Shown here in pieces: positions 15,384 to 22,302 of a DNA stretch of 64,000 nt (the stretch's first letter is position 1; every line of letters starts with the position of its first letter). The stretch covers positions 313,571 to 377,570 of the forward strand of contig NZ_KQ949025.1 of the NCBI RefSeq assembly GCF_001514285.1, in the 5' to 3' direction. The position numbers and the translations under genes are program-made. Origin of the DNA: Streptomyces sp. DSM 15324. GTDB lineage: Bacteria; Actinomycetota; Actinomycetes; Streptomycetales; Streptomycetaceae. The notes under the pieces were generated by a model. The model was not told the origin of the DNA. It did no database searches and saw nothing but the letters and a program-made list of their open reading frames with translations.

Positions 15384-16250
15384 TCAGCCGGTGGTGAGGG
15401 CGCGGACGGGGCGGGCGGTGAGCTCGGCGGCGGGCGGCGGGCCGGCGGAGCAGAACACACAGCGGTCGCCGATGACGTCGATCCCGCACCAGTGACAGAC
15501 GCCCTGCCGGACCGAGGCGACGAGCTGGTAGAGGACCGACAGGTCGGGCAGGTAGGCGCAGAACTCGATCAGCTTGGGGGTGCCCCACCAGGCGGCGGAC
15601 TCGGCGGGCGCCTCGGTCTCCCTGAGACCCTGCGCCTTCCAGGCGGGGGCGAGGGTCCCGGTGACCCAGTCGGACTGGAGCTGACCGCGGCCGACGAGCA
15701 TCCAGGTCCCGAACTCGGGTCCGGGGAGGGTGACGTCCGGTGCGGCCTTGACCAGCTGCGGCTGCGGATGGGCGAGTACGGCGAACTGGCTGCCCGGGAC
15801 CCAGGACCGGGCGTGCGCCTTCAGCCCCACGACCGGGACCCGGTCGAGCCGGGCGACGGAGCCGAGGAGCGCGCCCGCGTGGATGTAGTGGGTGAGCAGC
15901 CGGCCCGCCGAGGCGAGCACGCCCGGCCCGAGGTCGCAGGAGGCGAGCTGGCGCAGCTGGCGGGCGAGGACGGCGACGCCGAGGGGCGGCAGGTCGGGCC
16001 GGTACAGCGCGATGCGGTCGCTCTCCAGGAGCGAGCGGATGGTGTGCAGCCGCTGTTCCACGGCGGGCGGGACGGCCCGTGAGTACACGACGACAAGGTG
16101 CCCGTGCTGCTCGACGAGGAGTTGTACGGCGTCCAGGGCCTGTTCCAGCGGCTGCCGGTCGAGGTCGGCGAGCACGACGGCGGGCAGGGTCCGCTCGTCC
16201 TGCGGCGGCAGCGCCAGGTCGGCGCCGGTCACGGCAACGGCAGTTGGCAC
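15384..16250 (-). CDS. Hypothetical protein with C-terminal zinc ribbon, first gene of the Tad locus
   Basis: A 288-residue cytoplasmic protein that I cannot assign to a named family. The N-terminal half looks alpha/beta (TLPAVVLADLDRQPLEQALD and HLVVVYSRAVPPAVEQRL), and the middle has VVGLKAHARSWVPGSQFAVL. The C-terminus holds a two-knuckle zinc ribbon, CHWCGIDVIGDRCVFC (CxxC, nine residues, CxxC). The GTG start at 16250 gives VPTAVAVTG. Its position as the first gene, 73 bp before cpaB, suggests a pilus-linked or regulatory role, but only by context. Confidence 0.75.
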   Translation of the reverse strand: MPTAVAVTGADLALPPQDERTLPAVVLADLDRQPLEQALDAVQLLVEQHGHLVVVYSRAVPPAVEQRLHTIRSLLESDRIALYRPDLPPLGVAVLARQLRQLASCDLGPGVLASAGRLLTHYIHAGALLGSVARLDRVPVVGLKAHARSWVPGSQFAVLAHPQPQLVKAAPDVTLPGPEFGTWMLVGRGQLQSDWVTGTLAPAWKAQGLRETEAPAESAAWWGTPKLIEFCAYLPDLSVLYQLVASVRQGVCHWCGIDVIGDRCVFCSAGPPPAAELTARPVRALTTG

Positions 16251-16686
16251 GCGCAGCTCCCCGATTCCCGCGGTCCGGCCCGCCGGGAGTTACTCCGGCG
16301 CACCGGGGTGACTTCATTGCGTGACTACGTCAGCACTGTAACCACGCGCTTGTGGCCGGAGAACAGCTTTCCGTAGCCGGTAAGGAACTGTTCTTCGCGC
16401 AAGTCACGCCAAACCGGGGCAGGTTGCGCACACGGACCCTCCACAAGCGGATCCCTTGACCGCCTCCCCCAGCGGTGCGGGCAGCGGCTACGTCTGGCCG
16501 ACGGTGGTGAACAACGCCCTGGACTGCCTCGCGAAGGGCACCGGCTGCGGCTCCTTCAAGCCCTCGAAGACGTACCCGGACCTCCGGGGCGCGATGACCT
16601 GGTGTGCACGCGCTGCCGTGAGCCGCGCAGCGCGCGGGAGCACCAGCCGATGACCGTCGCGTTGGGGGCTCTCCCCGGTCGGCGCG
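16251..16686. other. Intergenic region with gene debris
   Basis: This stretch carries the promoter side of the Tad locus (minus strand, about 16251-16400) and then a decayed chitinase fragment on the plus strand. Between 16605 and 16686 nothing coding can be defended; a short frame reads VCTRCREPRSAREHQPM but has no start or recognisable context. Confidence 0.4.
16456..16602 (+). pseudogene. Relic of a GH18 chitinase (near-C-terminal fragment)
   Basis: In one frame the DNA reads SGAGSGYVWPTVVNNALDCL, then AKGTGCGSFKPSKTYPDLRG, then AMTW. This matches, as I recall the family, the end of the catalytic barrel of Streptomyces family 18 chitinases (...AGSGYV.P.VVNNALDCL...FKPS.TYP.LRGAMTWS.NWD). 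Only about 45 residues remain; the catalytic DGxDxDxE region is absent upstream and the expected NWD after AMTW is lost. It is therefore a non-functional remnant left by deletion. Confidence 0.7.
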
Positions 16687-17370
16687 TCAGAGGTGCAGGC
16701 CGGGTGGGTTCGGGCGGGCCAGGCCCAGGTCGTAGGCGAGGATCGTCGCCTGGACGCGGTCCCGTAGCCCGAGTTTGCGCAGGAGGGCGTTGACGTGGGA
16801 CTTCACCGTGCCCACCGTGATGCCCAACTCGGCGGCGATCTCGGCGTTGTTGAGGCCCGCCGCCACCAGCGTGAGCACGCCGCGCTGGCTGGCGGTGAGG
16901 CTGTCCAGTTCGGGGGCCGGGGTGCCGGGGGAGGTCCCGGCCCCGGCGCCCGAGGCGTAGTGCCCGATCAGCCGCCGGGTCGCCGACGGCGCGAGCACGC
17001 TCTCGCCCGCCGCCACCACCCGGATACCCTGGAGGAGTTCGGCGGGCTGGACGTCCTTGAGGAGGAAGCCCGAGGCTCCGGCACGCAGGGCGTCGAAGAC
17101 GTACGCGTCGAGGTCGAAGGTGGTCAGGACGAGCACCTGGGGCGCGTCCTCGCGGCCGGTGATGATGCGGGTGGCGGCGATGCCGTCGAGTTCGGGCATG
17201 CGTACGTCCATGACGACCACGTCGGGCCGGAGTTCCTCCGCCAGCCGCACCGCGCTCGCGCCGTCACCGGCCTCCCCGACGACCGTCAGGTCCTCCTCGG
17301 CGTCGATCACCGCGGCGAACCCCGCCCGCACGATGCCCTGGTCGTCGACGACCAGCACCTTCAGACTCAT
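16687..17370 (-). CDS. NarL/FixJ-type response regulator, partner kinase decayed
   Basis: A 227-residue regulator with an intact receiver (VLVVDDQGIVRAG, phospho-Asp in VVMDVRMPELDG, VLVLTTFD, GFLLKDVQP) and a LuxR helix-turn-helix (LTASQRGVLTLVAAGLNNAE, then LGITVGTVKSHVNALLRKLG). ATG at 17370 has GAAGAGGGA upstream and overlaps the TGA of the preceding kinase remnant (ATGA), the usual coupling for such pairs. With the kinase broken, it may be constitutive, depend on another kinase, or be silent. Confidence 0.9.
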   Translation of the reverse strand: MSLKVLVVDDQGIVRAGFAAVIDAEEDLTVVGEAGDGASAVRLAEELRPDVVVMDVRMPELDGIAATRIITGREDAPQVLVLTTFDLDAYVFDALRAGASGFLLKDVQPAELLQGIRVVAAGESVLAPSATRRLIGHYASGAGAGTSPGTPAPELDSLTASQRGVLTLVAAGLNNAEIAAELGITVGTVKSHVNALLRKLGLRDRVQATILAYDLGLARPNPPGLHL

Positions 17371-17822
17371 CGTTCCCTCTTCTCCTCGCCGTGCTCCGCC
17401 ACCGGCGCGAACGGCAGCCGGAGGCCGACCGGGCCGGGACCCTCGGTGGTCAGGGTGCCGCCGAGTGCCGCGATCCGCGCCGTGAGCCTCTCCCGCAGGA
17501 CGGGGCGGGCGCCAAGCGGCACACCGATGGCGGTCAGCGTCAACGTACGTGCGTCCGCGTCGAGTTCGAGCCGCGCGGGCGCCTCGCCGAGGCGCGCATC
17601 GCCGCCAGGGCCTCCCGGGCGCGGCCGGCGGCGGAGTCGAGCCGCCCCGCCTCCGCCTCGGCGACCGTGCCGACGGTGCGGGCCGGCAGGTGGTCTCCAG
17701 CCCGGCGCCGATCCGACACCGCTCGGCCCACGCGTCCCGGACGGCCGCACCGGCCCAGGCGGCAAGCCGCTCCTCCCGCGCCCCCGCCGGGCCCCGGCCC
17801 ACCCGGCCGCCGCGGCCGCCAC
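17367..17822 (-). pseudogene. Frameshifted, truncated sensor histidine kinase
   Basis: Pieces of a kinase C-terminal half lie in three frames. Near 17800-17705 one frame reads EERLAAWAGAAVRDAWAERC. Near 17680-17590 another reads RTVGTVAEAEAGRLDSAAGR. From about 17590 to the TGA at 17367 a third reads LELDADARTLTLTAIGVPLG and ends EHGEEKRER. Placed in order they match the dimerisation and ATPase-end regions of Streptomyces kinases that pair with NarL-type regulators. At least two frameshifts are needed, and the membrane half is deleted up to the neighbouring DUF6191-like gene. Confidence 0.75.
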
Positions 17823-17857
17823 CAGGACCCCCGCTTACCTGGGTTGCAGAAGGTCGA

Positions 17858-18175
17858 TCACTGCTGCCCGCGCCCGCCGCCCTGCCCGGTGCGGCGAACT
17901 CGCACCGTCCCCGCTTCCAGGTCCACCTGGAAGGGGGGTTCCTCCGCCGGCCTCACGTTCTTGCGCGCACGTTCTTGTTCCAAGGCACGTTTACCTGCCT
18001 GTGCTCCAGGGGTGATGCCCTGGAGGAAGTCGACACCGATGGACGACAGACCCTTCTGTTTGCGCCAGTAGATCCAGCCCCGCGCTTCCATCCATAACAG
18101 GACGCGGTCCGCGAGGAACAGGACCGTGCCCAGTCCTCCGACTGCCCCGGCGATCTGCCACAGCGTGCTCACCAT
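17858..18175 (-). CDS. Small membrane protein, DUF6191-like
   Basis: A 105-residue protein with one N-terminal membrane segment (MVSTLWQIAGAVGGLGTVLF), the basic WIYWRKQKGLSSIGVDFLQG region, a charged helix (AGKRALEQERARKNVRPAEE) and a C-terminal strand PPFQVDLEAGTVRVRR. The end resembles the xxVDLxxGxVxVR tail of DUF6191 proteins of Streptomyces, as I recall them. Function unknown. ATG at 18175 is the first start after the divergent frame of the next gene; longer frames upstream look like shadow. Confidence 0.6.
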   Translation of the reverse strand: MVSTLWQIAGAVGGLGTVLFLADRVLLWMEARGWIYWRKQKGLSSIGVDFLQGITPGAQAGKRALEQERARKNVRPAEEPPFQVDLEAGTVRVRRTGQGGGRGQQ

Positions 18176-18225
18176 GTCCGGTGAACTCAGCAGGTGTGCC
18201 GAGCGTTCCCGCGCGCCGACGCCCC

Positions 18226-18606
18226 CTAGCCCATGGGCCGGTAGTGGCCCAGCACCCAGGCAAGTTGGGCGAACCAGGTCTGGAGGAGTTCGCGTGGTCT
18301 GGCGTTCACGGCGCATTCGTACACCCGGCCGTCCAGGTGGACCACGGCCACCATCAGCGCCTTGCCGTTGGGGCTCGCCTTGTAGTGGACGCTGCGGACC
18401 TCCGGCCAGGGGAAGTCGACCGTGATGCCGTACATCTCGAAGGCCACGCCGGAGACGTCGACGACGATCGAGTTGTGCTTGTCGACGGCGAGGAACTCGG
18501 GTCCGGGCGGGACGGGTTGCGGCGGCCCCGGCGCGTACGCGGGCGGAGGCGGTCCGAAGCCCGGCGGGACGGCCGGGGGTGGTGGCGGTGGCGGCTGGTC
18601 TGTCAC
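18226..18606 (-). CDS. Hypothetical protein with proline-rich N-terminus
   Basis: A 126-residue protein not assigned to a family. The first 40 residues are Pro/Gly/Ala-rich. The remainder (EFLAVDKHNSIVVDVSGVAF, then EMYGITVDFPWPEVRSVHYK, then LMVAVVHLDGRVYECAVNAR) reads like a small beta-sheet PH-like domain. The end LLQTWFAQLAWVLGHYRPMG is helical. No signal peptide or membrane segment. GTG at 18606 is the likely start. Confidence 0.7.
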   Translation of the reverse strand: MTDQPPPPPPPAVPPGFGPPPPAYAPGPPQPVPPGPEFLAVDKHNSIVVDVSGVAFEMYGITVDFPWPEVRSVHYKASPNGKALMVAVVHLDGRVYECAVNARPRELLQTWFAQLAWVLGHYRPMG

Positions 18607-18654
18607 CCGGGCAACCTACCCGGCACCCCCTGTGCACCCGCTTTCGGTCCCCCC

Positions 18655-18682
18655 TGAAACATTTCCCCCGCCCCACCGCATC
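18655..18682 (+). promoter_or_regulatory. ECF-type promoter candidate before the SigE-family gene
   Basis: TGAAAC (18655-18660), a 16-base spacer, then CGCATC (18677-18682) resemble an ECF sigma -35/-10 pair, about 80 bp before the sigma factor start. ECF genes are often autoregulated, so this may be its own target. Judged by eye only. Confidence 0.3.
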
Positions 18683-18762
18683 AATGAGGTGAGGACGGCG
18701 CGGCGAACGGCTCCGCGACCGGCACCGCGGCCGAACAGAGCAGCTGACCCAGGGGGACGTGT

Positions 18763-19272
18763 ATGAGGAAGGTCCGTGCGGACGAGTACGCCGAGTTCGC
18801 GGCGGCGCGCACCGGCCATCTGTACCGGTCCGCGTGTCTGCTCACCGCCGGGGACACCCACCTCGCCGAGGACCTGGTGCAGGAGACCCTCGGCAGGCTG
18901 TACGTCCGCTGGGGCCGGGTGTCCCGGGCGGACAACCCGGCGGCGTACGCGCAGACCGTCCTGACCCGCACCTACCTCGCCCACCAGCGCAGACGCAGCA
19001 GCGGGGAGCGGGCCGTGGAGGCGTTCCCCGACCTGCCGGACGGCGGCGGCACCGACACACCGCTGCGGCTCACCCTGCTCCAGGCCCTCGGCCGGCTGCC
19101 GGCGAAGGACCGGGCCGTGGTGGTGCTGCGGTACTGGGAGGACCGGTCGATCGAGGAGACCGCCGGTGCCCTCAACGCCAGCTCGGCGGCCGTACGGACC
19201 CGTTGCTCACGGGCGCTGGGACGGCTGCGGGAGCTGCTGGGCGGGGACATCGGCGAGTACGTACGACCCTGA
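18763..19272 (+). CDS. SigE-family ECF RNA polymerase sigma factor
   Basis: A 169-residue sigma factor of the short ECF type. Region 2 includes YRSACLLTAGDTHLAEDLVQ and ETLGRLYVRWGRVSRADNPA with YAQTVLTRTYLAHQRRRSS. Region 4 includes LGRLPAKDRAVVVLRYWEDR and SIEETAGALNASSAAVRTRC. The N-terminal DEYAEFAAARTGHLYRSAC is the SigE-family hallmark. It directs RNA polymerase core to specialised promoters, commonly for envelope stress. The next gene, 168 bp downstream, encodes a large single-span membrane protein that may be its regulator. Confidence 0.92.
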   Translation: MRKVRADEYAEFAAARTGHLYRSACLLTAGDTHLAEDLVQETLGRLYVRWGRVSRADNPAAYAQTVLTRTYLAHQRRRSSGERAVEAFPDLPDGGGTDTPLRLTLLQALGRLPAKDRAVVVLRYWEDRSIEETAGALNASSAAVRTRCSRALGRLRELLGGDIGEYVRP

Positions 19273-19440
19273 CCACACGCCCCGGACGGACCACACGCCC
19301 CGCACCACACGCCGCTGACCCCGCGGCCCCCGACCACCCGTCCCAGACCACACCCCCTCGCCTATCGCCTCCCGCGCCCCTCCCACCGGCGCCTCGCCCA
19401 CCCCCGACGTCAACTCCAGCCCGTGAAACGGTGGTTCACC

Positions 19441-20706
19441 ATGCCCGCAGACCAGCACACCGACCCCTTCGAGGACCGGCTCTCCGCCGCACTGCACGAG
19501 GTCGGCGGCACCTTCGACGCCCCGCGGTCCGAACTCGCCGCCGCGGGTGCCCGGCGCGGCCGACGGCTGCAGTTGCAGCGCCGGGCCGCGCTCGCGGGGA
19601 GCGTGGCGAGCCTCGCGCTCGTCGGGGTGGGCGGGGCGCTGCTCGTGCCCTGGCACGGCGGCCCCGCCTCCCGGCCCTCCTCGGTCGCCGGGAGCGGCAC
19701 CCCCGACCGGTCGCGCACCTACTCCGCCGACGACGTCGTGCGCACCCTCCAGCAACTCCTCCCCCAGGGCACGTTCACCCGCACGGAGGCGCGCGGCACG
19801 GACGAGGGGTTGCCGCCGCTCGCGGTGGGGGTGTTCGACGACGGAAAGGGCGAGGGGTCCGTCTCCGTGGGACTGGAGCGGATCACCACCGGCGAGCGGA
19901 AGCTGAATCCCTCCGCCGAGGTGATGCCCTGCCCCGACAGCACGCAGTCGGGCTTCGACAGCTGCACGACCGAGAGCCTGCCCGACGGCTCCGCGATCAC
20001 GGTCTACCAGGGGTACGAGTATCCCGACCGCCGGGTCGACACCAAGTCCTGGGGCGCCGATCTCGTCACCCCGGACGGTCATCGCGTCAGTGTCATCGAG
20101 TGGAACTCCCCGGCGGAGAAGGACAAGCCGATCACCCGGACGGATCCGCCCCTCACCCCCGCGCAGCTGAAGGCGCTGGCCTCGGCCGCCGAGTGGCGCG
20201 CGATCATCGACGCCCTGCCGCGGGAGAAGCCGCCGAGCAGGACGACCGCCGGCCCCACCCGGCCCGGGGAGCTGTCCGGAGTGTCGATCCTGCGCAAGCT
20301 CAAGCTGCTGCTGCCCAAGAAGGTCGACGTCGTCTCCCACGGCAGCGACGAGACGGGGTACGGCTCCTTCGTCGTCGACGACGGCAAGGGCCGCAGCCTG
20401 GTGCAGGTCAATGTGCAGCCCGGTATGTCGGACGTCGCCGGCGACCTCTTCGGCTCCGACGCGGAGACCCTCGCCGACGGCACCCTGGTCACGGTCCGCC
20501 GGGCGCCCGGTGAGAAGGGCGGGGCGGGGGTCGTGATGTGGACGGCGGACACCCTGCGCAAGAACGGGCTGCGGGTCGTGATCAGCGCCTTCAACACCGG
20601 CGACCAGAACAAGGCCGCGACCCGCAAGGCGCCCGCCCTCACCCTGGGCGATCTGCGGAGGATCGCGCTCAGCCCGGAGTGGCTGACGGACACGGTCACA
20701 CCCTGA
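19441..20706 (+). CDS. Single-span membrane protein following the sigma factor, possible anti-sigma factor
   Basis: About 421 residues. The first 45 residues are cytoplasmic (FEDRLSAALHEVGGTFDAPR), followed by a basic stretch RRGRRLQLQRRAALAGSVAS and one membrane helix (LALVGVGGALLVPW). A large outer domain contains two similar halves, each with a VVDDGKG- or VFDDGKGEGSVSV-like strand and an SPEW/AAEWR-type end (ALASAAEWRAIIDALP; IALSPEWLTDTV). The layout (short cytoplasmic head, helix, big outer domain, gene after an ECF sigma factor) is that of a membrane regulator, but no HCC zinc motif is present. The start is ATG 19441 or GTG 19423. Confidence 0.65.
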   Translation: MPADQHTDPFEDRLSAALHEVGGTFDAPRSELAAAGARRGRRLQLQRRAALAGSVASLALVGVGGALLVPWHGGPASRPSSVAGSGTPDRSRTYSADDVVRTLQQLLPQGTFTRTEARGTDEGLPPLAVGVFDDGKGEGSVSVGLERITTGERKLNPSAEVMPCPDSTQSGFDSCTTESLPDGSAITVYQGYEYPDRRVDTKSWGADLVTPDGHRVSVIEWNSPAEKDKPITRTDPPLTPAQLKALASAAEWRAIIDALPREKPPSRTTAGPTRPGELSGVSILRKLKLLLPKKVDVVSHGSDETGYGSFVVDDGKGRSLVQVNVQPGMSDVAGDLFGSDAETLADGTLVTVRRAPGEKGGAGVVMWTADTLRKNGLRVVISAFNTGDQNKAATRKAPALTLGDLRRIALSPEWLTDTVTP

Positions 20707-20748
20707 GGGGGAGTGGCCGCCGACGGCCCGGAAGCCGCCTGCAGCACC

Positions 20749-21198
20749 TCAGTGCCCGAAAGCGCCCGTCTCCAGCTCGAACCACGAGGTCCTCCCCGCG
20801 CCCTCCCGCCGGCACCCCCACCGCCGGGCCATCGCGTCCACCAGGAACAGCCCCCGCCCGCTCTGCGCCCCGCACCACCCCCGGTCCTCGACCTCGCACC
20901 GCAGCACCCCGTGCGCGGCCGTCAGCGTGAGCCGGAAACGGCTCCCCGACTGCAACAGCGCACGGGTGGCCAGCTCGCTGACGAGCAGTTCGGCCGTGTC
21001 GACCAGCTCGCCGCGCTCGGCGAGCCCCCAGCGCCGAAGCTGTCCGCGTACCTGCGCCCGCGCCTCCCGCACGGCGGCGGGCCGGGGTTCGTACTCGGCA
21101 CTGAAGTGGGCGGCACCCGTCGACGGCTGGGGACGGACGGCGTAGCGGGGAGCGGGTTCCGGGCGGGGTCCTCCGCCGGAGAGTCGCGGCATGGCCAT
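20749..21198 (-). CDS. RsbW-like HATPase-fold protein with degenerate N box
   Basis: A 149-residue protein with the HATPase_c_2 fold found in Streptomyces anti-sigma kinases. AAVREARAQVRGQLRRWGLA is the entry helix, and the N box reads LLVSELATRALLQSGSR where relatives have LVSELVTNALRHS. The metal-binding Asn is Arg, which argues against normal ATP hydrolysis. The G1 region VEDRGWCGAQSGRGLFLVD and G2 region DAMARRWGCRREGAGRTSWF remain. It may bind a sigma factor or antagonist without kinase activity (inference). It lies between two other RsbA/LuxR-type regulators. Confidence 0.8.
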   Translation of the reverse strand: MAMPRLSGGGPRPEPAPRYAVRPQPSTGAAHFSAEYEPRPAAVREARAQVRGQLRRWGLAERGELVDTAELLVSELATRALLQSGSRFRLTLTAAHGVLRCEVEDRGWCGAQSGRGLFLVDAMARRWGCRREGAGRTSWFELETGAFGH

Positions 21199-21281
21199 GG
21201 CCCCAGGATGTCCTCCCCGGGCCCTTTCCCGTACGGGGAGAACTACCCGATTCCGTACCCGCACCGCCTGGCCGGGTGGGC

Positions 21282-22232
21282 TCAGGCGTACTGCAACCGT
21301 ACGGCCGTACCCCCGTCACCGGCGTCGCGGACGTCGACGTACGCACACACCTGGCGGGCGTACCAGAGCCCCTGCCCGGGTGCCGGACCGGCGGCGCGGG
21401 GCGGGACGAAACCGATGAGCGGGTCGTCGATCCGTTCGGCGAGCAGGAGTTCGCAGACACAGCCGGGCGCCTCGCCCCACAGGACCGCGCCGGTGACCCG
21501 GCCGAGGGTGGCGGCCTCGGTGACGGCCGTGGTGAACGCCTCCGCGTCGGCGCCGGTCAGCCCGCGCCCGGCGGCCCAGGCGCGCACGGCGTCGGGGGCA
21601 GGTTCGGAGAGCCGCCGCGCGTCGGACGGGGTCGGTGGCAGGGGTACGGCGTCCAGCTCGGCGGCGATGCGGACCGGGTCCTCGTACACGCCCGTACCGG
21701 GGTGGGCGCGACGGGCCGCCTCGACGAGGACCGCGCCCGCGGTACGGGTGTCGTAGACGCACATCGCGGTGGTCGCGGTGGAGGCGAACAGGAGGTTGGC
21801 GAGGGCCTCGTAGCGGATCCACTCGGCGCTCTCGCGCGGGGAGCGGCCGGCGCGGCCGTTCCACACCGCTTCCATGAGCAGGTGCATCCGGCCGCCGGGG
21901 CCGCCGTGTCCGGCGAGGTGGGCGGCGGCGCGGGCGACGGCGTTGGCGGCGGAGCCGGTGTACCAGTCGGTGTGCGGGAGGAAGCCGATGTGGCGGGCGT
22001 CGGCGCCGAGGGCGTCGCGCAGGAGGTCCAGCCGGTCGGGGGCGAGGATCGCCATCGGCGGCGGCTCGTCGGGGGCGGCGAGCCCCTCGGCGAGGAAGGG
22101 CAGGGCGTCGGCGAGGAAGCCCTCGTCGGTGGTGAAGACCGTCATGCGGTGGTCGAACGAGCCGCACGGGGACGGAGAGGGGGAGGAAGAGGAAGAGGGG
22201 GACGGGGAGGAGGGCGAGGACGGAGCGGTCAT
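21282..22232 (-). CDS. RsbA-family anti-sigma regulator with MEDS domain
   Basis: A 316-residue protein. A Ser/Pro-rich head leads to the MEDS domain: FDHRMTVFTTDEGFLADALP, then FLAEGLAAPDEPPPMAILAP, GADARHIGFLPHTDWYTGSA, and MHLLMEAVWNGRAGRSPRES. A C-terminal HATPase-like half follows (FTTAVTEAATLGRVTGAVLW; GLWYARQVCAYVDVRDAGDG). The MEDS domain senses one-carbon or other small ligands in methanogen/desiccation regulators; in Streptomyces the fusion to an anti-sigma-like ATPase is called RsbA family. ATG at 22232 has GAGGGA upstream. It runs in the same direction as the ATPase-LuxR gene, 70 bp downstream of it. Confidence 0.82.
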   Translation of the reverse strand: MTAPSSPSSPSPSSSSSPSPSPCGSFDHRMTVFTTDEGFLADALPFLAEGLAAPDEPPPMAILAPDRLDLLRDALGADARHIGFLPHTDWYTGSAANAVARAAAHLAGHGGPGGRMHLLMEAVWNGRAGRSPRESAEWIRYEALANLLFASTATTAMCVYDTRTAGAVLVEAARRAHPGTGVYEDPVRIAAELDAVPLPPTPSDARRLSEPAPDAVRAWAAGRGLTGADAEAFTTAVTEAATLGRVTGAVLWGEAPGCVCELLLAERIDDPLIGFVPPRAAGPAPGQGLWYARQVCAYVDVRDAGDGGTAVRLQYA

Positions 22233-22302
22233 GGGTCCCTCGTGGATCGGTGAAGGGGATCGGTGCGGTGGGTCGGGCGGGTGCGGTGGTGCGGTGGGCC
22301 GG

